A stretch of 64,000 nt of DNA. It comes from Prevotella histicola JCM 15637 = DNF00424. Its GTDB lineage: Bacteria; Bacteroidota; Bacteroidia; Bacteroidales; Bacteroidaceae. Below, in pieces: positions 8,884-17,472 of the stretch (position 1 is its first letter; every line of letters starts with the position of its first letter). The notes below the pieces were generated by a model. It had not been told where the DNA came from. It was given only the letters and a program-made list of their open reading frames with translations, and did no database searches. The stretch is from positions 1 through 64,000 of the forward strand of contig NZ_BAJX01000008.1 of assembly GCF_000613925.1 (NCBI RefSeq). Reading direction: 5' to 3'. A program made the position numbers and the translations under genes.

Positions 8884-11663
8884 ATGATTAAACTCAGATT
8901 TCTACACATTCTAACCTGTTTTTCCCTTTTGTTTTTTGCGTTATCCCTGCATGCTCAGAACCGTTTACACTCAGTTCGAGGAACGATAGTTGATGGTTTT
9001 ACGGGTGAAGGATTGGCTGCAAAGATCTTTCTGATGACGAATGACAGTACTGTTATTGACACAACGACGGCTGAAGTGGTAGAGCTCCCTGATGGAACGG
9101 GCGGCACAGAGCTGGTATGAGTTTCGTGGAGTGACGGAGAAAGGCCATTACATAGTTAGGGCTGTGCTGGATGGTTATGAAGACAGCTACAGAAGGTGTG
9201 AATTGAGGAGCACTCGCGAGGAGCACATATCAGTAGATAAGATGTATATGCATCAGCTTCACGAGCTCAATGAGGTGACGGTAACGTCAACGAAGATAAA
9301 GATGGTGATGAGAGGCGACACCATCGTTTATAACGCCAATGCGTTTAACCTGGCAGAAGGAAGTATGTTGGATGCTCTGGTAGCACGTCTTCCGGGTGCG
9401 AAACTGACAAAAGACGGAAAGATATATGTCAATGGGAAGTACGTTGAGAACCTTTTGGTCAATGGTCATGACTTCTTCTCAGGTAGTCCAAAGGTTGCTT
9501 TAGAGAATCTTCCTGCCTATTCTGTGAGTAAGATAAAGGTGTTCGATAAGGCTGGACACGTGTCTGAAATGATGGGACAGGACATGGGTGACAAGCTTAT
9601 ACCATGGATGTCAGACTGAAAAAGGAATATTCTACTGGTTATATGGGTAACCTTGAGGCGGGCATTGGTACTCAACACCGTTATACTTCGCGTGGTTTAT
9701 TGATGAAGTTCTCCGATCGCGAGCGCATTGAACTTACTTTAATATGAACAATCTGAATGATAATCAGCGAGCAAAACTCGATGGACAATGGTCGCCGGAG
9801 GATATGCCCGATGGGTTATTGGCTACGAAGATTGCAGGATTGTCGTATATTCGTTTCTTGAATGGTTATAATGAGTGGTTCGAAAGCAGTGTAGACTGGG
9901 AGCATAACAGTGCAGATATCATGACCAAGACAAATACGCAGACTTATCTTCCTGGTGGAGATGTCTTCCGAAAGGCGGTGTCCCTGCAGCAGAGCAGTCG
10001 TGATAACTGGTCCTCACGCAATAGGTTGATACTGTATAAGAAGGGTGGATTCTCAAGCAATTTCCTCAATGTAAACTATATGAAGAGAACTGGATGGGGC
10101 ACAGAAGCGCAGAAAGACTCTGTCAAAAACTCCATTCTGAGTCAGCTGATGGAGGATAACAGTTTCCAGACAAAGGACTTCAACTTCTCATTCCGTAGTA
10201 ATAATGGTTTGAAAGTCATTGCGGATAATATCGGGTGGAACGTCAATCTGACTTATAACCGTAACAAACAATACACCTTAACCTCGTCGGATGTGCAATA
10301 TCCGACAGCTGGTCTGCCACATGATTTGCGTGTACGCTATCTGAATGCACCCAATCAGAACCTTAGATTGGATGCAGGAGCTGACTATACTGTTGGCTTC
10401 CATACACGGAATGTGATGTTAGGATATTCTTATTCTTATCTGTTTAATAAGTCCGACAATCTGCTTTATCGATTGGATAGGTTGGGCTCTGGTCCTTACA
10501 AGTTGGATGATCTCTTGCCATCTTCTGCCCTTTCAATAGTAAGTGCATTGGATAATGGCAACACATTCTTCTATCGTGAGCATCGGAATGAACATAAAGT
10601 GATGTTGAGGTATGATGCTCGAAAGAGCAAATTGTTCGGTGCAAACCTTACGCTAGAACTCCCGGTACGTCTCTTAAGTTCATCGTTGAGTTATGAAAGG
10701 GCTGGCAATTATGGAGTTTCTCGTCGTAATCTGTTCTTTGAACCAACGTTGAGAATAGAGAATCCCGAGGCATGGAACATACAGATGGGCGTGAAATCGG
10801 AGTTTCCAGAGATGACGTTGTTGGTCAATTACATGGATGACAGCACTCCTTTGTATGTACGTGAGGGTAATGCTGGGTTGAGGAATATCCATAAATACTA
10901 TGTTGAAGGTGGTGCTTTTTTCCATAGTACACATCAGCAAGCGATAAATATTCGGGCAGGATATCACCAGACAGATAACGCCGTTGCTTACAGTCTGGTC
11001 TATGATAAGGCCAACTCCTTGTCACGTATCCGCCCAGTCAGTGTGAATGGGAACTGGAATGTGGATGGCAGTATAGGCTTTACACGGACATTGGACAAGG
11101 CACAGAAGTTCACTGTTGATAATCAGTTGACGGCTGAGTACAGACATTCTGTCGATATGGCAACCTTTGTTGGTAGCTTGGTTAGCGAACGAAGCGTGGT
11201 AAGGAACATGATACTTGGCGACGAGCTTAGGGTGGATTACCAGCCTGTTGAGGGTTATTCCTTCTCATTGCATGGTGCTTGGAAGTATTATTCAATCAGC
11301 AGTAAGCGTGAAGACTTTGCTGATATCCATGCAACAGACTATAACGTAGGGTTTAATACGACGTTGACTCTGCCTTGGGAGTTCCGTCTGACAACGGATG
11401 TGACGATGTTTGCGCGGTGTGGTTATCAACAGTCTGAACTCAATACGACGGATTGGATATGGAATGCGCAGCTTTCTCGAGCTTTCTTCTCGGGGAGATT
11501 ACTGACCAAACTGCAAGCCTTCGATCTCCTTCATCAACTCAACAGCGTACGTTACGCCGTCAATGAGCAGGGTAGAGTAGAGACTTGGCGCAACTCCATA
11601 CCGCGTTATCTCATGCTTTCGCTTGCCTGGAAGTTTAATATTAATCCCAAAAAGAAGCGGTGA
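8884..11663 (+). CDS. Outer-membrane beta-barrel protein with regulatory-like N-domain; three frame breaks
   Basis: The reassembled protein of about 925 residues has a signal peptide (FALSLHAQ), a carboxypeptidase-regulatory-like domain (RGTIVDGFTGEGLAAKIFL), a plug-like region (EVTVTSTKIKMVMRGDTIVY, then SMLDALVARLPGAKLTKDG and YVNGKYVENLLVNGHDFFSG) and a long barrel (VNYMKRTGW, VMLGYSYSYLF, LAWKFNI). It is a paralogue of the gene at 31013 and belongs with TonB-receptor-like outer-membrane barrels without a clear TonB box. Frames change near 9105 (+1, or two bases lost), near 9600 and near 9734 (each one base lost; GAACTTACTTTAATATG needs one more T to read LYFNMNNLND). Substrate unknown. 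With three lesions this is the one locus where a true pseudogene is possible, though base-call error is also likely. Confidence 0.8.
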
Positions 11664-11688
11664 TGTAGTGTGGGCTCTGCGTAATAAG

Positions 11689-11735
11689 TAAAGGTCAGGT
11701 TATAACGTGTGTACGTTTTAACCTGACCTTTTGTC
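11689..11735. terminator. Bidirectional terminator between convergent genes
   Basis: Stem AAAGGTCAGGTTA (from about 11690) pairs with TAACCTGACCTTT (to about 11731) around an ACGTGTGTACGT loop. T-rich sequence (TTTTGTCTTG) follows on plus and TTACTTATTACG on minus. It serves the barrel gene at 8884 and possibly the minus-strand gene at 11757. Confidence 0.85.
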
Positions 11736-11756
11736 TTGTTTCTGTGTGTGATAGTG

Positions 11757-12131
11757 CTATTGCAGTTGCATAACGCCGTTTTTTCCTACGCTCAAAACGC
11801 CTTTGACACCTTTGAAGTAGGCTATGGCTTTATCAATGTCCCAGCCATCCCGAACCTTAATGGCTACTCCGTTGAACTCCTTGTATTTGTAGGTGAGGGT
11901 GCAGTTGTTCTGCTTGATAGCTTTCAGCAGTGGCTTATTGCCCTTTGCCTTATCGTAGAAGATGATCAGCGTGCGTGTTGTTGGGTCGGCAGGCTTTGCC
12001 TGTTCTTGCTTGTTATCATCTTCTCCACTGTTCATTATCTGCTCTTTTATGGGGCATTGAGCCGAAACTATTGTTGTTTGGGTGAACAGAAAGCCCATTA
12101 ACAACAAGCTTGCTTTAAGATATATCTTCAT
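11757..12131 (-). CDS. Small secreted protein, peptidase-inhibitor-I9-like
   Basis: A protein of 124 residues. I placed the start at the ATG 12131, directly before a strong signal peptide (LKASLLLMGFLFTQTTIVSAQ); upstream in-frame codons overlap the -7 box. The mature part has a polar linker with Asp/Glu/Lys, then about 70 residues (TLIIFYDKAKGNKPLLKAIK, CTLTYKYKEFNGVAIKV, KAIAYFKGVKGVLSV) that follow the beta-alpha-beta pattern of subtilisin-propeptide/I9 inhibitor domains. That assignment is by pattern only. No subtilase gene is nearby. Single gene with its own promoter. Confidence 0.65.
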   Translation of the reverse strand: MKIYLKASLLLMGFLFTQTTIVSAQCPIKEQIMNSGEDDNKQEQAKPADPTTRTLIIFYDKAKGNKPLLKAIKQNNCTLTYKYKEFNGVAIKVRDGWDIDKAIAYFKGVKGVLSVGKNGVMQLQ

Positions 12132-12157
12132 ATTCTTTTCTTTGTTAGTATGTGTTG

Positions 12158-12165
12158 CAAAGGTA
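12158..12165 (-). promoter_or_regulatory. -7 box of the I9-like gene
   Basis: Minus-strand TACCTTTG (CAAAGGTA on plus), 26 bases upstream of the ATG at 12131. Its position rules out the longer reading frame start at 12188. Confidence 0.7.
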
Positions 12166-12362
12166 GGGATATTTTCGTATATGACCATGTTGTACTGTGT
12201 TTATTTCTTATTTGAGGATGTTGCGCGGTGGTGTTGGTAAGGTCTGATGAAGCTTTGTATAGGAGAATAGTCCTGTAAAAGCCTTGTTGTAAATCGTTAT
12301 ATACTTTGGTTCGAAAGGAGAAAGCTCATGAGTTGCCGTGGATTCCTTCTTATAAAAGGATA

Positions 12363-12582
12363 TTGGACAGGCGTGTCCAACTAATTAGACAAACGTGTCC
12401 AACTGATTGGACAGACGTGTCCAATTGATTGGACAAACGTGTCCAAAAGGCTGGATGAGCGTGTCCAAAGGGTTGGACAAACGTGTCCAAAGGGATAGAT
12501 AAACGTTGATAAAGGGACAGACTAACGTATACAACGGGTTAGACCAGCGAGTCTAACGGGCTGGATAAACGTTTCGAGAAGA
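12363..12582 (+). repeat. 22-bp palindrome array, family B (ten units)
   Basis: Ten consecutive 22-base units starting every 22 bases from 12363. The core is TTGGAC-NNNNNN-GTCCAA (an 18-base palindrome with a CG-centred middle, often AAACGT) plus a 4-base linker (CTGA, TTGA, AGGG, CGGG). Units 1-6 keep both arms well; units 7-10 (12495-12582) are progressively degraded. It lies between two minus-strand genes, 41 bases after the stop of the PAP2 gene in its direction of transcription. Not CRISPR: there are no unique spacers. Confidence 0.92.
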
Positions 12583-12623
12583 AGAAATAACTTTGTTGAG
12601 ATAAGGCTTTAGCCTATAATGGA

Positions 12624-13943
12624 TTAGAATCTTATGGCAGCTTTGGTTCCAAGTGTGAGTGTATGCACATACGCTCTGCAGTTCTGACTGTGTGCTGGCT
12701 GTATGTTGTAATCGGAAAACAGTCCGAAGCCGAAATGTTTCTTCACACGATAGTTGATACTAAAGCCTGTTCCAATACCCCATCCAGTATCACATTGAAC
12801 GTATTTATTTTCAATCTTCGTCATGTTATATTGGGTTATTGTTGCCAATAGCTTCGTGTCAACCGTCCAGCGAAGCGTAAGAGGAAGCGAGAAATAAGGT
12901 CCGAGACAGAAGGTATAGAAGTTAACAGTATTGTCAGGTGATGCTGTATCATTCACAATAAGCTGTATGTTGGAGAATGTTGTACGCCCTCCAAAGCCGA
13001 GATTCCGATTGAAGAAGTAGGCTCCTTCTACACCAAGTACAGTGCCCATTGCCGCTTGATAAGTCGTTCCTCCATCTGTATGGAACTTGCTTAGAGGAAC
13101 ATTAAAGCCCATATAGAGTCCTAAGAATGACGGATTGTTACGTCCCTGTCGTTCCTCTTCTTGCAATTCTCGGATGTTCAAGCCCTTGTCTTTCATGAAA
13201 GCGTCGGCTATCCAATATCCGAATTCAGTTGACAGAATACCTATTCCTGCTCCCACCATGACATCACTCAGCCAGTGTTTATTGTTTGCCATACGCATCA
13301 GTCCTGTTGCTGTTGCTACGGAATAGGCACCAACACTCACCCATGGAGAGATGTGCCCGTACTCCTTTGAGAGCATCGTTGCCGTCATAAAAGCTGTTGC
13401 AGTATGCCCTGAAGGAAAGCTTTGGTTGTTGGTTCCATCGGGTCGGGTCACATCAGTAGTGTGCTTAAGTCCCTGTACCACTCCTGTCAACAGGGCTATG
13501 GAGATGGCATCGCTCACCAACATCCTTCCCCATGATGACCTGCTTGGTACTCCTGCAGCCTTCAATCCGAGTAAGATAGCCGCTGGTGCCATCTGTGTGT
13601 AATTGTCTAATCTATAGTCAAACTCAGGCATAACACCGTTTCGTAGGCGTCTGAACTTATCATCGAAGTGCTTCTCAAGTAGTCCACTGGCTATCAGTGG
13701 AAGTCCCAGATAGGTGGCTTGGAACAAGCGTTTCTGCCCGATGTTGTCCATCTTTGTCTGAAGTTTAGATGGTATAATAGAGTCTTGTTCGGTCAGCAGA
13801 CTGTCGTTGCATACAGCAGAAAGCGTGTCAGTCGCGCAGGCACGACCACACATCGGGACCAGGATAAGAAGAAACAGCATTAGGGTTGACTTTATCTTGT
13901 TTGCTTTAACCCGATTGACTGTGTTTAAAGTTGACTTATTCAT
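12624..13943 (-). CDS. Secreted PAP2-family phosphatase with C-terminal barrel-like domain
   Basis: A 439-residue protein. After a Lys-rich N-terminus there is one hydrophobic signal segment (STLMLFLLILVPMCGRACA). The PAP2 core spans about residues 70-250: K-6-RP motif (KHTTDVTRPDG), PSGH (SFPSGHTATAF) and HWLSDV (NKHWLSDVMVGAGIG) with the three catalytic histidine/arginine signatures. The last ~150 residues (LGLYMGFNVPL, GVEGAYFFNRNLGFGGRT, FGLFSDYNIQ, TLGTKAAIRF) alternate like outer-membrane strands and end in Phe, as OMPs do. Such enzymes remove phosphate from lipids such as lipid A or undecaprenyl-PP; the substrate here is unknown. Confidence 0.85.
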   Translation of the reverse strand: MNKSTLNTVNRVKANKIKSTLMLFLLILVPMCGRACATDTLSAVCNDSLLTEQDSIIPSKLQTKMDNIGQKRLFQATYLGLPLIASGLLEKHFDDKFRRLRNGVMPEFDYRLDNYTQMAPAAILLGLKAAGVPSRSSWGRMLVSDAISIALLTGVVQGLKHTTDVTRPDGTNNQSFPSGHTATAFMTATMLSKEYGHISPWVSVGAYSVATATGLMRMANNKHWLSDVMVGAGIGILSTEFGYWIADAFMKDKGLNIRELQEEERQGRNNPSFLGLYMGFNVPLSKFHTDGGTTYQAAMGTVLGVEGAYFFNRNLGFGGRTTFSNIQLIVNDTASPDNTVNFYTFCLGPYFSLPLTLRWTVDTKLLATITQYNMTKIENKYVQCDTGWGIGTGFSINYRVKKHFGFGLFSDYNIQPAHSQNCRAYVHTLTLGTKAAIRF

Positions 13944-14001
13944 AATCTTTATGGATAGTTCTCTTCTATACTCTTTATAGGTTTATATATGTTTATAGAT
14001 G

Positions 14002-14457
14002 TTAGTACTTTGCTATTCGCATGACAGCAGGGTATTGTTCTTCATAACGATCAAACTCAATGGCATTGCCATCGTACCCCATTTCCGTGAATGCTGATCG
14101 AATATCTTGTTGCTCTTCTTCAGTTATTGCACGCTTCAGTTGCTTTACTTTGTAGTATACAGAAGCACCGAAGCACGACATAACATTGATCTTTACACCA
14201 CGAAGGTCGCTGGTTCGCACGTTATCATAGATGCGGGAAATACCCCATGCAAAGCGTTCTTTACGGTCAGCTTCATAGATAGGGCAGGGCTGTTTGCCTG
14301 TAGTTACATTCGGATTTACTACTGTATAATAGTCGTGTTTGTTCGTCTGGAGCATAGTATAGACCGTATGATGCAGGCATTGACCTGATTTCTGGCAGTT
14401 AGCACCAGCACAGTGGGCGTAGTCGTAATCTAATTGGTTATATTCCTCTTGGGTCAT
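14002..14457 (-). CDS. Hypothetical cytoplasmic protein, Cys-rich N-terminus
   Basis: A 151-residue soluble protein without signal or membrane segment. Residues 16-31 hold four cysteine/histidine positions (CAGANCQKSGQCLHH) that could bind a metal, and a fifth Cys lies in KQPCPIYE. The rest is mixed (GISRIYDNVRTSDLRGVKI, ITEEEQQDIRSAFTEMGYDG). It resembles a family restricted to Bacteroidales (possibly DUF6078), but I cannot confirm that. It stands alone between the PAP2 gene and the ETF operon. Confidence 0.65.
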   Translation of the reverse strand: MTQEEYNQLDYDYAHCAGANCQKSGQCLHHTVYTMLQTNKHDYYTVVNPNVTTGKQPCPIYEADRKERFAWGISRIYDNVRTSDLRGVKINVMSCFGASVYYKVKQLKRAITEEEQQDIRSAFTEMGYDGNAIEFDRYEEQYPAVMRIAKY

Positions 14458-14475
14458 AGTGTTGTTTAGTTATTC

Positions 14476-14527
14476 AAAGGAAGAAGGGGAGAATGTGCTG
14501 TAACCTATCAACACACATCCTCCCTTG
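14476..14527 (-). terminator. Hairpin at the end of the etfBA-acd operon
   Basis: Imperfect inverted repeat: AAGGGGAG-ATGTG on the left and CACACAT-CTCCCTT on the right of a ~15-base loop, just past the acyl-CoA dehydrogenase stop. No good T run, so termination activity is uncertain. Confidence 0.5.
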
Positions 14528-14549
14528 TCAATATCTTGCGTATTATTCC

Positions 14550-16283
14550 TTACGCTTCAACAGGTTCATCATCTACAGCTTTGAAGTTATTGAGGTCCTC
14601 TAGAGTGAAGTCCTTGATGTAAGCAGCGCTACCTGTTACCTCTTCCTCAGCCATACGAACGAACACATTAGCTGACTTCTTGAAGAGTTCTGGTGCCTTT
14701 GCTGCGTCTTCAATGAGGAGAAGAGAGCCAATGATGTCAGCAGTCATGTTATAAAGACGGCGTGCAAGGAAGTCGTGAACATCCTGATTATCGTAAGCAT
14801 TTACCCTCTCAATAGACTCTTCGTAAAGCTCAACAAGACGTGCAACACGGTCACGCAGCCCCTTCATACAGTCACAAGCAAGTTCACCTTCGAGCATCTC
14901 CTTCATGATTGAAAGGTAAGTCCCGTTGGTAATGTAGCGTATTGCAGCAACAACTTGCAGCTGTGTAGTACCCTCATAGATAGAGAATATACGTGCATCG
15001 CGGAACAAACGCTGGCTCTTATACTCCATGATAAAGCCTGAACCGCCGTGAATAGAGATAGCATCGTAAGCAGTCTGGTTGGCATATTCAGAGTTGATAC
15101 CCTTGGCAAGTGGTGTGAAAGCATCAGCCAATCGGGTGTACTTCTTCATCTCCTGGCGTTCCTCTGGCGTCAGCTTCTGGTCACGAGAGATATCTTCCAA
15201 TGCCTTGTAGAGGTCTACATAGCGTGCTGTCTGATACAGAAGTGACCTACCGGCATCAAGTTTTGCCTTCATACGAGAGAGCATATCATAGACAGCAGGG
15301 AAGGTAATGATCTTCTTTCCGAACTGTGCACGCTCCTTAGCGTAAGCCAATCCCTCGTTGTATGCTTCTTGTTCAACACCTACTGACTGGGCAGCGATAC
15401 CCAAACGAGCACCGTTCATCAATGCCATGACGTACTTGATAAGACCCATACGGGTGTTACCACACAGTTCAGCCTTTGCGTTCTTATAGACAAGTTCGCA
15501 GGTTGGAGAGCCATGTATACCGAGTTTATTCTCTATATGACGTACGTCAACACCCCCGTTTCGCTTGTCATAGATAAACATTGATAATCCACGACCATCA
15601 CGTGTACCCTCTTCTGAACGTGCAAGGACGAGGTGGATGTCTGAATCTCCATTGGTAATGAAACGCTTCACACCGTTCAGTCGCCAGCAGTTCTCCTTTT
15701 CATCGAAGGTAGCTTTCAGCATAACGCGCTGGAGATCGGAACCTGCATCAGGCTCAGTAAGGTCCATTGACATCGTCTCACCAGCACAGATACGTGGGAT
15801 ATACTTCTGTCTTTGTTCCTCATTACCGAACTCATAGAGTGTGTCAATACATGATTGTAGTGACCATATGTTCTGGAAGCCAGCATCAGCAGCGGCAATA
15901 AGTTCAGATAACATAGAGAAAACAACGTTCGGAAGGTTCAGTCCACCATAACGGCGAGGCATTGAAATACCCCATAATCCAGCCTGACGTGTAGCCTCAA
16001 TGTTCTCCAATGTCTTGCTTGCATAGTGCATACGGTTATCAATGAGGTGTGGTCCTTCCTGGTCAACAGCCTCAGAGTTTGGTGCAATGATGTTTGCTGT
16101 TATGTCACCTGCTATGTCAAGGATACGCTTGTAGTTCTCAATAGCATCCTCATAGTTTACTGGTGCATCGTCATATTGCTTTGCATCAGCGTAGTTTCTT
16201 TCCTTTAATTCTACGATGCGTTTCATCAATGGATGCTCCAAGTGGAACGCAATTTCTGGGTGGTCAGTATAATAATTTGCCAT
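14550..16283 (-). CDS. Acyl-CoA dehydrogenase family flavoprotein
   Basis: An FAD enzyme of 577 residues that oxidises or, with electron bifurcation, reduces acyl-CoA. The N-terminal helical, middle beta (MSMDLTEPDAGSDLQ; LNGVKRFITNGDSD) and C-terminal helical (AQFGKKIITFPAVYDMLSRM; SIHGGSGFIMEYKSQRLFRD) domains are in order, followed by about 120 extra residues of the long acyl-CoA dehydrogenase type. The segment IFSIYEGTTQLQ is the usual catalytic-base region. The ATG is 5 bases after etfA, so the two are co-transcribed. The partner flavoprotein is encoded just upstream; the acyl substrate cannot be told from sequence. Confidence 0.93.
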   Translation of the reverse strand: MANYYTDHPEIAFHLEHPLMKRIVELKERNYADAKQYDDAPVNYEDAIENYKRILDIAGDITANIIAPNSEAVDQEGPHLIDNRMHYASKTLENIEATRQAGLWGISMPRRYGGLNLPNVVFSMLSELIAAADAGFQNIWSLQSCIDTLYEFGNEEQRQKYIPRICAGETMSMDLTEPDAGSDLQRVMLKATFDEKENCWRLNGVKRFITNGDSDIHLVLARSEEGTRDGRGLSMFIYDKRNGGVDVRHIENKLGIHGSPTCELVYKNAKAELCGNTRMGLIKYVMALMNGARLGIAAQSVGVEQEAYNEGLAYAKERAQFGKKIITFPAVYDMLSRMKAKLDAGRSLLYQTARYVDLYKALEDISRDQKLTPEERQEMKKYTRLADAFTPLAKGINSEYANQTAYDAISIHGGSGFIMEYKSQRLFRDARIFSIYEGTTQLQVVAAIRYITNGTYLSIMKEMLEGELACDCMKGLRDRVARLVELYEESIERVNAYDNQDVHDFLARRLYNMTADIIGSLLLIEDAAKAPELFKKSANVFVRMAEEEVTGSAAYIKDFTLEDLNNFKAVDDEPVEA

Positions 16284-16288
16284 TTTCT

Positions 16289-17311
16289 TTACTTACTGTT
16301 TTGCTTATAATACTTTATCAGCTTTGGAACTACTTCCTCTACAGTGCCATTGATGACGTAATCAGCAATGGCATTGATAGGTGCATCAGGGTCATTGTTG
16401 ATAGAAATGATGATACCACTGTCCTGCATACCAGCTATATGTTGTATCTGGCCAGAGATACCACAAGCTATGTATACCTTAGGATGTACTGTAACACCTG
16501 TCTGACCAATCTGACGATCATGGTCAACCCAGCCTGCATCAACAGCAGCGCGGCTGGCTCCTACTTCTCCGTGAAGCTCCTTTGCGAGCTTGAAGAGCAA
16601 GTCGAACCCTTCTTTTGAACCAACACCGTAACCTCCGGCAACAACGATTGGTGCACCTTTCAGGTTGTTCTGTGCTGCTTCAACGTGACGATCGATGACC
16701 TTTACCACGTAATCAATCTCTGGAACATACTTCGTTACATCAGGATAAACAACCTCTTCTTTGGCTTTACCATCATAGATTGCTTTCTGCATCACGCCCG
16801 AACGAACTGTAGCCATCTGTGGACGATGATCTGGATTGACGATCGTTGCAACAATGTTACCACCGAAAGCAGGACGAATCTGATAGAGAAGATTCTCATA
16901 ATGTTTGCCAGCTTTCTTGTCATCATAGTCTCCAATCTCAAGTTGAGTACAATCAGCAGTCAGACCACTGGTTAGAGATGATGATACACGAGGGCCGAGA
17001 TCACGCCCGATAACCGTAGCACCCATGAGACAAATCTGTGGCTTTTCCTCTTTGAAGAGGTTCACTAAGATGTCTGTATGAGGTGCTGAGGTGTAAGGGA
17101 AGAGTCCCTCACCATCAAAAACGAAGAGCTTGTCAACGCCGTAAGGTAGGATCTGATCCTCCACCTTACCCTTAATACCAGTACCGGCAGCGATGGCATG
17201 GAGTTCCACACCCAGCTCATTAGCGAGCTTACGACCCTTGGTCAGCAGCTCTTGTGAAACCTCCTGTACGGTGATTCCTTCTATTTCGCAATATACAAAT
17301 ACGTTATTCAT
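16289..17311 (-). CDS. etfA: Electron transfer flavoprotein, alpha subunit
   Basis: FAD-binding alpha subunit (340 residues) of the ETF heterodimer that exchanges electrons with the adjacent acyl-CoA dehydrogenase. The C-terminal FAD signature is complete (VAGGYGVGSKEGFDLL, GASRAAVDAGWVDH, IGQTGVTVHPKVYIACGISG, QHIAGMQDSGIIISIN, DPDAPI). I start it at the ATG 17311 (MNNVFVYCEIEG). The frame stays open to 17362, but those 17 residues (including HRSPFGEGMGVK) are merely translated from a REP-like hairpin that lies between etfB and etfA. Confidence 0.95.
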   Translation of the reverse strand: MNNVFVYCEIEGITVQEVSQELLTKGRKLANELGVELHAIAAGTGIKGKVEDQILPYGVDKLFVFDGEGLFPYTSAPHTDILVNLFKEEKPQICLMGATVIGRDLGPRVSSSLTSGLTADCTQLEIGDYDDKKAGKHYENLLYQIRPAFGGNIVATIVNPDHRPQMATVRSGVMQKAIYDGKAKEEVVYPDVTKYVPEIDYVVKVIDRHVEAAQNNLKGAPIVVAGGYGVGSKEGFDLLFKLAKELHGEVGASRAAVDAGWVDHDRQIGQTGVTVHPKVYIACGISGQIQHIAGMQDSGIIISINNDPDAPINAIADYVINGTVEEVVPKLIKYYKQNSK

Positions 17312-17318
17312 AGGTTTC

Positions 17319-17472
17319 ACCCCCATCCCTTCTCCGAATGGAGAGCGGTGTGATATGCTCACTTGTTGGGGGATTTATTTTTTAATATGATGCCTTCCCA
17401 TGATGTTTGTTAATCGTTAACAGAACATTTTATCCTTCCTCTCTATGCAGAGAAGAGTTGGGGGAGCGGCTT
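17319..17472. repeat. Pair of REP-like GC-rich hairpins between etfB and etfA
   Basis: A first hairpin at about 17319-17351 (CACCCCCATCCCTTCTCC, GAAT turn, GGAGAGCGG) and a second at about 17433-17472 (CCTCTCTATGCAGAGAAGAG then TTGGGGGAG) stand in opposite orientation about 80 bases apart. They share the CTCCGAATGGAG core and the flanking C-rich/TTGGGGG blocks with the hairpin at 51921 and the DUF559-flanking repeats at 61545 and 62235. The pair separates two genes that are normally close. Confidence 0.7.

Noticed and set aside
12363-12582. CRISPR-like array
   Set aside because: The repeat period is 22 bases with only 4-base linkers and no unique spacers, and no cas genes are in the window.
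17312-17362. 17-residue N-terminal extension of EtfA
   Set aside because: The residues are translated from a REP-like hairpin and do not belong to the conserved EtfA N-terminus, which begins at 17311.
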